From positions 2,030,501-2,094,500 of the forward strand of contig OZ038469.1 of assembly GCA_964036295.1 (NCBI GenBank): a stretch of DNA of 64,000 bases, in the 5' to 3' direction. The stretch comes from Plumapathes pennacea (lineage: Eukaryota; Cnidaria; Anthozoa; Antipatharia; Myriopathidae). Of the stretch, positions 1-16,455 are shown piece after piece (within the stretch, counting starts at the first letter, position 1; each line of letters begins with the position of its first letter). A program made the position numbers and the translations under genes. The notes below the pieces were generated by a model. It was not told where the DNA came from and did not search any database. It saw only the letters and a program-made list of their open reading frames with translations.

Positions 1-406
1 AATAGGAAGGTTTTGCGCACAGCACGGCTTCGTTGATATGTTTCAACTTGTACAAGCGTTTGTCTGTTGGCTAAAAGCTGGTTTGCACGTGCGAAGCGAG
101 CGCAATATATATGACACAACCAATGTTTACACGTTAAGGTGAAAAAAGCGCAAAAGAACAGAAACTTTCATGTGCGAACACGAACGCGAGGAGGGATAAT
201 TGGGAGAAGGAGGGGGGAATGGGGACCCCTTCCCCAGCAGAGCCGCTACGCAGACTAAGCGGCTTTCGAATGACCACAACGTATACGTAACGCATGCAAG
301 TACACGTACACGTAAACGCACGCACGCAAATACTATTCAAACACAAACTTCCTTGTGATTGCACCGTCAGACAGTTCTGTTTTGATGCTATCGCGTTCTT
401 TTTTAG
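1..406. other. Intron of the PRKD gene, no further exon seen
   Basis: Non-coding sequence upstream of the acceptor at 401-406 (TTTTAG). It contains a weak alternating CA/CG-type tract around 300-330 and nothing else I recognise. Confidence 0.6.
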
Positions 407-5928
<5,522 letters not shown>

Positions 5929-6133
5929 AGTTAAGGAGAGATAGAGACAAGGGCTGGTGAGTAGGGCTGTCGTAGATAATCGTGAAATCCGTACGTCTTC
6001 GATGCGAACGTTGATTTGTCATTGCGCCGTTTACTGAGGGAATTATCAATAATTGCGTGCGAAAATGAAATTACTGTTTCTGTATTTCTGTGACGTATTA
6101 GGCACCGGCCGCACTTGTGGTTTTAACGGCGCT

Positions 6134-6335
6134 TTAACCCTTTCACTCCTTCCACTTCAAGATCAAAATGCAGATTCTCCCAACCTTTTAAGACGAAAAT
6201 GTATGAGTGATTTAGTGAGAATTGATAGTTTAATCAGCAATTATCTGAGCAAGGTATCAAAAGCCAAGTTCTCTTTACTATATGATATATTTCTGGTGAG
6301 AAGCTGGAGGAGAAAATCAAAGTTGATCACTACCA
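6134..6335 (+). repeat. Dispersed repeat family A, copy 1
   Basis: About 200 bp opening TTAACCCTTTCACTCC, then a conserved middle with GCAAGGTATCAAAAGCCAAG and GAAAATCAAAGTTGATCACT. Copies recur at 41790, 43486 and 45010, with fragments at 24720-24850, 37786-37862 and 42796-42916. Better copies end GGGAGTGAGAGAGTTAA, the inverse of the start, so this is a MITE-like element. Confidence 0.75.
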
Positions 6336-7290
6336 AACTTTCAAGAAAAAGCGTCGTTTTGCTTTGGATACGTAGACCAATCCGGTGCGTGAAATCGTTC
6401 CCACTGCACAGGAACATTGAGGAGTACACTTTGATATCTAAATTCTACCGCAATGCTGGCAAAATTTTCTTGCTTGGAAAAATCAACTTCTTTTCACTGA
6501 GTGCAGATGAAGTACCTGAAGAGTTTTATTGCAGCGTTTCCGTTACGCGCTGGTGTTTTTCATCCGATATATATCGATTCTACCATCTCGAATCAATGAC
6601 AGCCCTATAGATATGAATTGCACTCGTGCAGTTTGTAAATTACTCGAAAGTTTCGAAAGCCAAGTCCTTGTCTTTGTCATTCTCGAGCTTCAGTACGATA
6701 TAGAGCCTGTTGCTCAAAACATAGCCCCATCCCCACCCCGTGGTGCCGCAGCTGCGCTGTTTTACATCACGTGACCTTGGGTATTAGGCGCTTGTGTTTG
6801 TTTCTTTGAGCGATTAATCACGTGCTATGTAAGTTGCATAAAAACGGATCATGCAAGCGAGGCACGCAGTTGGTGTATAGAAAATATTTTTAAAGATTTT
6901 GGCATTTCCGTTTAACGCCAACATTGCTAATTAGTATTACTGTTTTTTTTTTACTTTACTAAGTCAAATTCACAAAGGTGGGAGGGCATGTATCAAGGGA
7001 TTAAACACGTCGAAATACTGTACATGCTTCCTGAATTTCTCGCTTCTCTGTCTGTCTGTCTGTCTTAACCAATAGTGTTACGATTAGTAGACTCCCGCGT
7101 AGAGCGAGGGAAAAAATTGTATGGTAAGCGCAAACCTCCGCTCGTTGTTGTAAATTGTACCACACAAACATCAAGTATGCCACAAGAGTAACAATGAATT
7201 CTTGAGACTCTAAACAGCGACTGACATCAAGAGCGATGTTTTCGCACAAAACGCGATTTCGATTGATTCCAGTACAAGCCCCGTTAGTGA

Positions 7291-7327
7291 TGACGTCACG
7301 TTCCTTTGTGAGCTGCTTGTGACGTCA
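7291..7327. promoter_or_regulatory. Paired full CRE palindromes
   Basis: TGACGTCA occurs at 7291-7298 and again at 7320-7327. This 8-mer is the canonical CREB/ATF site. The location, between two convergent 3' ends, is unusual for a promoter and function is unproven. Confidence 0.4.
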
Positions 7328-8042
7328 GCTCACGTGCATTAGAAGATGCTTTTTAGTTGCGTCCTCTGATCAATCTTGAGATTTTGGACTTTGCCTCGAC
7401 AGTTTACAAAGGAGAATAGGTTGAGTTGACATGAGCTATATTTGCATGACCCTAATTATAACAGGTATTGCTAAAGCTTATTTTGATAGCTGTAAGAAGA
7501 ATAAGTATACCATTAATAATAATAATTTTTAATTATTATGTAATTTAAATTCGCGTAAATAAAAACAAGTGGATAAAAAATAAAATCGTAAAAACAAGTA
7601 GATAGTAATTCAATAACTGGCGGATTTTTAGACTTCATTATCGTAATAATAAATTCGTTATCAAGATTGTTTGTCTCTGAGTTTGTTTATGGAATTTTTC
7701 TTGAGGTTTGTCGTAACATTTGCACGACATAATGGGATGATTTCCTAAATTTAGAATTAATATCTGTAAGAAGATAGACGCGGCGTTCAGCTAGGCTGGA
7801 CGAACAATTTGGCAAACACCTGATGGACACTGTGTGGCCACTGTGGACTTGTTAGGTTGGGGATCCCGTTTTTTTGCTGGCTGTTGAAAGCACCCAGGAA
7901 GAAAGTCGTACACTTCAAAAGCATGCAAGGACACCGTAGTCAAACTTCATCCATGTCGTCCTGATCCTAAAATGTAGTTCCTAAATGACACCAGAAGCCA
8001 TTATCATAGTTTCTCGCATCGTGTCATTTTTTACGTTTGTTT

Positions 8043-8963
8043 TTATGAACAGCCGATGAACCGTTTCACTTCCTTCTTGAAATCACTCTTAAAAAAGGAA
8101 TACGCCACGGGGTTTAAGGCCGAGTTTACCAACAGAAGAATTTGTATGACATAATCAATTGTGGGTCTTTTGTTAATGCAGTGTGCGACATATCTTGAGC
8201 ATATGAAGAAGTAACTCATGGATGCGTTACAGGCAACAAAAACCGTCACAACCGCCGCCACAACTCTTAGATGACTTGACTCAAATGATCGTGTCTTGAT
8301 CTTGATTTTCGGAGCTCCATGAGGCTGGTTAAAGTTCAACTGAACAACATTCAAAGAAATCTCTTTTGAATGCTTCCTTGAGATCAGAAACATGTGCAAT
8401 GTAGCCACAAATAAACCAACACTGGGCAGGATGTTGAATACTACGGCGACTACTACAAGGAAAACGAGCCATTTACGTTCTGGTTCATGGGAGTTGATGA
8501 AGGTAAATGGAGTAAGGGTGAATAGAAATGAGACCAGCCACAACAGAACAATCAAGCACTTCTTGCGCCTTTTTGTCATGAGAGTGTTGTATTTCAAAGC
8601 CCACACCACGGCCACATATCTCTCCGCCACCATTGCGCACACGCTCAACACAGATGCACACACCCAAAAACAATTGAAGCTGGCGAGCACTATCAGATCA
8701 ATCTTGTTATTAAAAACTCCACAAGTTATATCACTCCTGCAAACAAAGTACATCGAAAAGAACGACAACCCGAGAAAACAGTCGGCCAAGGAAAGCGATA
8801 ACACAAACCAGTTTGCAGGTGTTCTCAGTTGTTTTCTCGAAGCGATCAGGTAAATTAGGAAAACGTTTCCGAATATTGTGAACACGGCGATAGTCCACGC
8901 ACAAATGGGGTACCAACTGGGTGTTGCTTGACCTGGTGATGGGGTTGATACTAAAGTGGACAT
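8043..8963 (-). CDS. Class A (rhodopsin-like) orphan GPCR, copy 1
   Basis: Single-exon gene of 306 residues with seven predicted membrane segments. TM1 has the GN motif (IFGNVFLIYL), TM2 SLADCF, the end of TM3 AERYVAV (an E-R-Y version of DRY) and TM7 NPVAY (NPxxY). Missing: the TM6 CWxP motif (here VFVACNASMSY) and a cysteine in the second extracellular loop, so the usual TM3-ECL2 disulfide cannot form. That loss is also known in the melanocortin group. The short N-terminus has no signal peptide. The start at 8963 gives a normal length and is shared with the paralogue at 9768-10673. The ligand cannot be inferred. Confidence 0.9.
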   Translation of the reverse strand: MSTLVSTPSPGQATPSWYPICAWTIAVFTIFGNVFLIYLIASRKQLRTPANWFVLSLSLADCFLGLSFFSMYFVCRSDITCGVFNNKIDLIVLASFNCFWVCASVLSVCAMVAERYVAVVWALKYNTLMTKRRKKCLIVLLWLVSFLFTLTPFTFINSHEPERKWLVFLVVVAVVFNILPSVGLFVATLHMFLISRKHSKEISLNVVQLNFNQPHGAPKIKIKTRSFESSHLRVVAAVVTVFVACNASMSYFFICSRYVAHCINKRPTIDYVIQILLLVNSALNPVAYSFFKSDFKKEVKRFIGCS

Positions 8964-9767
8964 TTTCGCTCAGCACTGGGAAATTTTCAAAATTGATCAA
9001 TTAATTAAAACCTCTTTTTTTCCTAATTTACATAATAGCCTTCAAAACCATTTGTTCGGAACATGATTTGATTCTGGCTGTCGGTCGCTGACTTATCTTT
9101 TGTTGTTGTTGTTGTTGTTGTTGTTGCTTTGATGTGATAACTTATAGGTATTTTACACCGGAGAACAAAATATGATCACCTCCGACATTTGTTTATTTAT
9201 TTATTTATTTTTATTATGGAACACGGCATCTGGTCGTTTGCAAAGTTTGCGATGAATTGTGGGATACGTCGCTTGGACATCTGGTAACATAAATAAAACG
9301 GATAATACAACGGATATGGCCACTCTCCAAAGAAATCATGCACCTATAGAGGCGGCCAGGAAGTAAATGCCAAAAAAAGCTTCTTGATTTGAGATTATGC
9401 TTTTTCGGTTAGGGATCTGCCATTAGTGGGGCTTGTAATCCGGATATGAAGAGAGATGGCCTCAATTATTATAATATAACTAACTGTTAAAAAACTGTTT
9501 TTCCCTGTTTTTTTTTTTTTTTTGTTTTTTTTTTTTTTTTTGACAAACTAGATCCGTGCTTCTTCTTGATGACACTATGAATTAGCAAAAATTTTGGCCG
9601 CAAAGATCATCAGCTATTATTGCTCGTTTAGACGTGGTACTAAGATAATGAGTTACTTTTATTTATAGCTCACATCAGAATCGCTAGAATAAGAAAAGAC
9701 TGTCTCGTCTATCCAATTAGCCCTATCCTTACTATCCCTTCTATAGTGCAGGAGACCTATTATGTTT
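8964..9767. other. Intergenic spacer between GPCR paralogues, part of the duplicated unit
   Basis: The part next to GPCR-1 matches the 5' flank of GPCR-2 (10674-11000): CCTAATTTACATAATAGCC, a (TTG)n run (9101-9126) followed by ATGTGATAACTTATAG, and a further stretch with CTCTCCAAA. It also holds a (TTTA)n run near 9190 and a poly-T at about 9510-9541. No gene seen. Confidence 0.75.
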
Positions 9768-10673
9768 CTATGAACAACAGAAAATGCGTTTCACTTCCTT
9801 CTTGACATCACACTTAAAAAACGAATACGATACGGGGTTTAAAGCCGAGTTTACCAGGAGAAGAATTAGTGTGACATAACCAATTCCGTATTTTTTGTGA
9901 ATGCAGTCTGCGACATATTTTGAGCAAATGATGAAGTAACTTATGGATGCATTACACGCTACAAAGACCGTCACAACCGCCGCCACAACTCGTAGATGAC
10001 TTGACTCCAATGAGCGCGTCTTGATCTTGATTTTCGGTGCTCCATGAGGCTGGTTAAAGTTCAACTGAACAACAGTCAAAGAAATCTCCTTTGAATGCTT
10101 CCTTGAGATCAAAAACATGTGCAATGTAGCTACAACTAGGCCAACACTTGGCAGGATGTTGAATATTACAATGATTTCTACAAGGAAAACGAGCCATTTA
10201 CGGTCCGGTTCATGTGAATTTTTGAAAGTATGAGGAAGGCAGACAAGTAACGGAACCACCCACGATACAACAATCAAGCACTTCCTGCGCCTGTTTGTCA
10301 TGAGAGTGTTGTATTTCAAAGCCCACACCACGGCGACATATCTCTCCGCCACCATAGCGCACGTGTTTGTGACTGAAGCATTCAAACAAAACCAAAAAAG
10401 TCCGGCGGGCAAAAGAGCGCCCTTTTCAACATGACAAGGCACGCTAGTTCCGCAACCAAAGTAGGTTGGGAAGAAGAATATTCCAACTAAACAGTCGGCC
10501 ACAGAAAGCGAAAACACAAACCAGTTTGCAGGTGTACGCAGGTGTTTCTTCGAAGCGATCAGGTAAATTAGGAAAGAGTTTCCAAATATTGTAAACACGG
10601 CGATGGTCCAGGCAGAAATGGGGTACCAAATGGATGTTCCTTCACCTGGTGATGGGGGTGCTAGAGTGGACAT
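9768..10673 (-). CDS. Class A (rhodopsin-like) orphan GPCR, copy 2
   Basis: Single-exon paralogue (301 residues) of the receptor at 8043-8963, same strand, start codons 1710 bp apart. It has GN in TM1, SVADC in TM2, AERYVAV after TM3 and NPVSY in TM7. CWxP in TM6 is again absent (VFVACNASISY). It ends in Cys-Cys-Ser, a possible palmitoylation site. The stretch from the end of TM5 through the third intracellular loop into TM6 is almost identical between copies, while TM2-ECL1-TM3 and TM4 differ strongly. The G-protein-facing surface is thus conserved and the outer, ligand-facing part has changed. Confidence 0.9.
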   Translation of the reverse strand: MSTLAPPSPGEGTSIWYPISAWTIAVFTIFGNSFLIYLIASKKHLRTPANWFVFSLSVADCLVGIFFFPTYFGCGTSVPCHVEKGALLPAGLFWFCLNASVTNTCAMVAERYVAVVWALKYNTLMTNRRRKCLIVVSWVVPLLVCLPHTFKNSHEPDRKWLVFLVEIIVIFNILPSVGLVVATLHMFLISRKHSKEISLTVVQLNFNQPHGAPKIKIKTRSLESSHLRVVAAVVTVFVACNASISYFIICSKYVADCIHKKYGIGYVTLILLLVNSALNPVSYSFFKCDVKKEVKRIFCCS

Positions 10674-11290
10674 TTTTGCTCAGTACTGGGTAGTTTTTAT
10701 AAACCCATTAAGTATAACCCGCTTTGTTCCTAATTTACATAATAGCCGTCAAGACCGTTTGTTCAGAACATGTGCAACACATTATATTTTGATCGTGGCT
10801 ATTGATTGCCGCTTTCAAATAGCCTGCGCTTTATCGCGCTGTTGTTGTTGTTGTTGCTTTAATGTGATAACTTATAGTTAATTTTGACCGGAGAACGAAA
10901 AATACGAGTCACCTCCACTGTCGTATGCAAAGTTTTTGAGGAATTCTGGGATGACGTAAATAAAATGATTGTCCAACAGATATGTCCCCTCTCCAAAAAG
11001 CTCATGCTGGTTTGTGGGTTTGCATCACTAATATCTTTTCAGTTTTGTTAAAATATTATTCTTCCCATGCTGCTTACTTCGCGTGTAGATCACTTGTAGA
11101 TCTGTAAGTTAAAAAGGCTGGATAGAAAAGCAAACCAAATATAAATTACAACTAACCGCTACAAAATAACCTGCGCCTATCGACGCAGGGACCGATTATT
11201 TCTTTGTAGAACGAAGTAAAATATGGCGGTTTATGACCCATCAAATATTTCCCCCCGCGCGTGATTGGTAGAATCGTGACACGTGACCGA

Positions 11291-11318
11291 ATAACGTCCG
11301 CTCACGAGCGGACGTTAT
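11291..11318. repeat. Perfect 13-bp palindrome with 2-nt spacer
   Basis: ATAACGTCCGCTC, then AC, then the exact reverse complement. It would fold as a hairpin or bind a dimeric protein. Confidence 0.85.
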
Positions 11319-11409
11319 CAGCGAATAACCCCCGCCTGGCGAACTAACGCTGTTTATTGACAATATCCGAACACAGTTCTATTTATTTAGTCACAAAAAT
11401 CATTACAAG

Positions 11410-11520
11410 ATGACTACTGAGGAGGACATCAATTTATTGGTCGAAAAAGCAGTTCCAGAAAGCACTAAAAAGCTTCACAGTTTCCGCGCCGTTATTTGCG
11501 CTGCGAGAGGAAATATTTAA
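11410..11520 (+). pseudogene. Short ORF, possible 5' remnant of a transposon-type gene
   Basis: ATG followed by 36 codons beginning MTTEEDINLLVEKAVPESTK, then a stop. This start resembles, from memory only, the N-terminus of recombinase-like (DUF3504/Crypton-type) proteins common in cnidarian genomes. The frame ends just before the hairpin at 11534, so at most it is a fragment. Confidence 0.25.
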
Positions 11521-11533
11521 AGGATAATAAAGA

Positions 11534-11711
11534 CAATAAACTACTCTTGGCTTCGGAAATATGCACGGATAATTGTCCTTGGACATTATCTGTTCCTCGA
11601 AGCTCACAGTTGCCCTCGAGCTTCGCTCTCGGGCAACTGTTCGCTTCTCGGAACAGATAATATCCTCGGACAATTATCCGTGCATATTTCCTCGCCAAAA
11701 GTAGTTTATTG
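11534..11711. mobile_element. 178-bp full-length hairpin (foldback/MITE)
   Basis: CAATAAACTAC at the left pairs with GTAGTTTATTG at the right. Inside, GGATAATTGTCC and ACAGATAAT blocks pair across the element with a few mismatches, down to a GC-rich apex that is itself palindromic (CTCGAGCTTCGCTCTCGGG). No coding capacity. Confidence 0.8.
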
Positions 11712-12222
11712 TTTATATATTTTAAATCCAAAAGCTTTTTTGACATTTACTTCCTGGCCGTGAGTTTTTAATCAGTCCGCAATCAGGTGCAAGTTTATAG
11801 TGCATGATTTCTTTAGGCAGTGGACATATTTGTTTTACAGTTATTCTGTTTATATGTCACCCGAGGTCCAAGCAACATATCCCAGAATTTGAGTTCTTCA
11901 CTTTTACTAAACATTTCTGGCAGGATTTTTAGTCGAAACCACGTGGTCAACAAACATGCAACACATACACAGGTGGATTCAAAAAAATTTCGACTAATAT
12001 TCAGTTTAATTCTACCTGTCCACTGCTCAAAGCAAATTGTACTCAATATAGAAACTGTCCATTCCTGAGCCGTCAAGTGCATGAAATCCAAACTTGTGAC
12101 CACAAAATTGAAGCTCTCAATCAGTCAAACATTCTCTGCTAGCAGTGTTCACATTCTAACTGCTAAACTGTCAAATAAAACCTAAAGAGTGACCACTTAA
12201 ATGAGAGATTTCATGTTGTTTT

Positions 12223-12254
<32 letters not shown>

Positions 12255-12982
12255 GGTTGTTGTTCTTTATCCAAGTTTTTCATTAGTTTTGGGCAGAGAA
12301 ACATTGTCATCAGTTTCTGGAAATAGATATTATATTATCCTCATAGACACGCGTCCAGCGGTCTGTCACTATATATTTAAGCTGTTGGATTATAGGATTC
12401 GACTGTATGTCTATAAAGAAATATGTTACTCAGCAACTGCACTAAGTCGGTATATACTCTCAAATCTTCTGGACCGTTAGATAAAAATGTGAGTTAGATT
12501 GCCACGAATTTCTCGCAATCAGATAGGACTGGAATGTGTAAAAAAAAACTTGTAGGCGTTATACGAAAATCATAAATTGGCTAAAAGTTAAAGTAGAAAA
12601 ATTAAATTTGGTCATTGCGCAAAGTTGCCCGGTGACGTTTTGAGGGCTGCGCACGTCACTGTTCAGGTGTGGCCGATATTGAGTCCCGTGATTCATGCTT
12701 CGTTGAGTTCGAATAAAAGCTTGAAATGGGCGCACAAGCCTATAGTGCCGCTCAACCAATGACACGGCTTTCGATATAAGATGCCCTTGGATGTGTCCTT
12801 ACATGTTAATCTACATTTGCATCTCTGTTTATGGCCATTCATTCGTGAAGGAAAACAAATGAAGCAGAGTTAAATTTGGATGTGCGCGTGAGTTTTACTG
12901 GCTGCCGGTTCATTGGAAAGCGACTCTAGTTAAATTCTTCTCCCATTTCCTTGGCGTTTTTAGTATACTACTAAACTGAGTA

Positions 12983-13520
12983 ATGTCTCTCGAGCTGAAT
13001 CAACGCTCCTTCAGTCCATACGCAGTCGACAGCCCAGTGACTGGAGACTTTGATCTGGCGACACCAAGAAATCCGCACAGTAATTCTTCGATGAAGTCAA
13101 GAAGTTATGAAAATGCCCGTGGACCGACGCATAACGCCTCGTTATCAACGTTTGGAACGACTCACGGGCCTTCCTATGTGAACGGGGGCTATGAACACTT
13201 GCCTGAGCGAACAACCCCAGGGAATCATACTTACGAAGATGCGTCACAACTCGCAGAGAAAGTGAAAAAACACATGGGAAAGCGGTCGAAACGCAATGCC
13301 TTATACGAGTCCGCGGGTCCTCCATTACCTGGAGACAGGCAACCGGCAGAGGCGAAGAAAGTCGAAGAAAACTATGATGCTGGATACGTTGTGAAAGATT
13401 CCTGGCTCAGCAGGATGGTTTTAATTCTCATCTTGGTTATATCGGCAGTTGCTCTCCTCTTGGTGATAATGATCATTTTGGGCAAGTTGGGACCAAAGTG
13501 CTCCTGTACCAGCAAGAAAG
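12983..13520 (+). CDS. Candidate alternative first exon A of the transmembrane collagen gene (+)
   Basis: Encodes a 179-residue cytoplasmic tail plus membrane anchor. There is no signal peptide, a hydrophilic N-terminus with Tyr motifs (SYENAR, HTYEDASQL, NALYES), a basic patch KKHMGKRSKR, one membrane segment at about residues 145-166 and a short Cys-containing linker (KCSCTSKK). The GTAGGT donor at 13521 leaves phase 1, the phase needed by the exon at 18627. No collagen-coding exon occurs between 13521 and 16455, so the likeliest partner is the body at 18627-21856. It is related to the exon at 16456 (YEDxxQL, then LYE, then membrane segment). It could instead be the start of a broken duplicate. 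Confidence 0.7.
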
Positions 13521-16455
13521 GTAGGTGTTTTTATGTATACTTTGTATGCGCGCGCGCGTGTGTTCCTTCTGTGGACATTTTGCTAATCATTCTTCCTCTG
13601 AACCATTTGCTTGAACCAAAAACCAGTTCTTGATTTTAAAAAATGTTAATACATTATTGCAATTCCTTCATTATTGATAAAGATAAAGACGAAAGCATAA
13701 AAATAGACCTTTTCTTGTCCAAAGATTATCTTACAAACGAGTTTACAGTGAGCTCATCCAGCGGCTTTAAATTTTATTTACCAATCGCTTTTGAAAACGA
13801 ATATCGAGTGATTTATTTGTCGATAATATCCACAGCGTTTAATTATACTCTTGTTTACATGGACGGAAGTGCACGAAATTAAAGTCAACTCGTTACCGGC
13901 ATTTAGAGGAGATATTTCTTAACCGAGAAACCACGCGCAGAACGGCTGCGATACATTTAGTGCACGAAGCGGGAACTATACAGTTCGCACCATTCTACAT
14001 ACTTTACTGTAGCTACGGTGCTTAGTTAAGAAATGTTTCTCAGTTCTCGCGAGTTTTGATTAGAAAGGCATTTTTTACTCGGGATGACCGGGAATGCCGG
14101 ATACTTATTGCTCTTGTTGTTGTTTATCTCATCCTTTTCTATTTTTTTCGGCTTTTGCGCGCGTAAATACACTCCGAAACTACGCAAATGGGCAAAGAAG
14201 GAAATCAGTGTTATGCATAAGTAGTGTTACTAACTGACGAAGTATGTGGAACATTCTATTAGCAATATTGTATTCTCGTGATAGAGACCATTACGAGGGT
14301 TATTTCTTCGAAAAGCCGGACTTATACTTTACACAGTACCTGACGACCGACATGTAATAGAAATATTCGCGGGTTTTATTTAACATTATCTGTAGGCTTA
14401 TTAATATGAATACGGCTAAATCCCCCGCGATTACTTATTTGTCTGGTATGGCTTGGTGTGCTAGATTCACCTAGTTACGTTTTTATACATCCATTCAGGC
14501 GCAGTTCGGCACATTCACCAAACAGTAAAAAAGAAAGTTGACTTGACTTGCAGTTTCGTTTTGATCAACAAGTCAGGCGAAACTAAAAACAACACCTTCC
14601 AAGAGGTGAACAAGGAATTGCGTTTTCAGCATAATGCCGCAATACGAAAGTGAAAGTTTTTGACTTGCACTGTTAGTTTCCGCATCCTTCTCTGCTTTTA
14701 TTCGTCTATGGCCCCTGTCATTTTTTTCTATCATTCTTTTCCTCTTCCTTTATCCGTCTCTTCAGTCTCAAGTAGAGAGGGGGTCAGGGAACGATACTAC
14801 ATTTGTATAAATACTACTTTTACTACGGAGAAACCATATAATCATTAGGGGTGTACAGACGCCTAAAATATTGCACACCTGAAGTATATTACTACTAATG
14901 ATGTAAGAAGCACGAACGTTTTTTAACTTTGACAATCCCAAAGCTAGCTCACGACACTCAAACGAAAGCGATTCAACGTTTAACATGATTACTCTGTTGA
15001 CCTGAGTCGTACCAGCTACCAAGGGCGAACTGGATTTCAACTCTTTAAAATATACTAAGTTCCTCAACTGTTCAAGGATATCCGAAGGCACTGCCACTCA
15101 AGTAAAGGTCCGACTAAGTAGTGCGACAGTCTAATAGGACAACTCGTTCTTTATATGGAAGTTGTTTTTTTCTAACTTGAATCCAAGAAAACAGTGATGT
15201 TGAGAGAGTTCAACGTTTCAGAAACTATTTTTCTACGCATAACTTGTCAGCTTTTTCCACCTCAAATACGTCTAAAAAGCCCAAGAGTGCCAGAGGGAAT
15301 GTCAGGGACCAATGAAAAGTCAATACGTTGATCCCTTGGTTGAGTTTATTTACTTTTTTTTTTTGCATGTTTCAACAATTCGTCAGCATTACGTCATTGG
15401 CAGTAATCCGTACCGTACAAAGACGTAAGTTGCCGCGGGAGACTGGAAATCACAAGTCCACCACGTGCTTCTAGTCTGTGTGATACGAAACTTATCAGCC
15501 GAACGACTCAAAATGCAAATTTACGACTTCGCAAATTAACTGCCAACTCGACAAGAGTCAATAGTACGAAGCGACTTTCAGAGTTGCGTAGCGCTTTTCT
15601 TACAAAAATAGTGAACACTACGAACGAACCGCCTCAAATACTTTTGAGCGAAAAATTCGAAACAAAGCAAAATCGGGACATTCAGCGGCTTTCAGTTCGA
15701 GAATTAAATAACGCATCTGTCAGTTTTTCCTGTACACTTCTTTCTATGCCATCTTTTTGGTTAAATTTGTGCGGCGGAGGGCGTAATGAACTACACACGG
15801 AATATTTCGTACCCGGAATTTTTTGCCGCCGGATCTGGCAAAATATCAGAAAGTAGTGCGACATTTTTGTGGCTACATAAAACATTTTAGGACACGCAAG
15901 GTACGTTTTTTTTAACCAAGTCAGCTGGGAAACGCGTACAAAACTTCAATATGTTACTGGTTCGGACTCTCGCACTGTACTTTTCACAGTAGGCGATCAT
16001 AAAAGTGACCTGTCATCGTTCGTCAACTGAGAACATTCGGCTCACATCTTGTCCGTGACCGGCTGTTGATCAAACGCCAACGCTAATTTGTCGCCCACAA
16101 CTTTCGTCAGAAGAAGTACTGATCTAGTATCCTCCGGGCGCTTCTGTGGCCATATCATTCCCGTCGCGTAGTAACCCCGTATCAGATCAAAAGCATGGGT
16201 TCTGTGCGACCAATCAGATTGTCGCCTTTTTTGGCGCCTTTTTTGGCGCGCGTAAATTATTCACATTATTCAGTAGTTTCACTAGACTTCACACCGAGCG
16301 GGCCATCGATACACGTGTTTATATGCAAAACAGCTGACAAGCCTTATAAGACTCTTGCCTTGAAAGAATCAGTTTTTGGAAGATTTCCCGCGTTCAAGAA
16401 TCCTTCGCCTTATTATCTTCATTACGAGTGGATTGTACGGAAAAATTCACGAGAA
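13521..16455. other. Intron or promoter region between the two candidate first exons
   Basis: No collagen, coiled-coil or membrane-protein exon seen on the + strand. Several 60-110 codon ORFs lack recognisable features. The 3' part should contain the promoter of the exon at 16456 if alternative starts are used. Confidence 0.5.

Larger units (their letters stand above)
5929..8042. other. Intergenic region between convergent PRKD and GPCR-1
   Basis: No gene seen. It holds PRKD 3' flanking sequence, a copy of repeat family A (6134-6335), two CRE-type palindromes (7291-7327) and an A/T-rich stretch at about 7490-7640. Confidence 0.6.
10674..12982. other. Intergenic region upstream of GPCR-2 and of the collagen-like gene
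   Basis: The first 320 bp is duplicated GPCR flank. It then holds palindromes at 11291-11318 and 11534-11711, a short ORF at 11410-11520 and a (GTCGTT)n microsatellite at about 12226-12256. No other gene seen. The last few hundred bases should contain the promoter for the first exon at 12983. Confidence 0.55.

Noticed and set aside
6053..6610. 185-codon ORF downstream of PRKD
   Set aside because: Much of it is repeat family A; no motif and not conserved in frame in the other copies.
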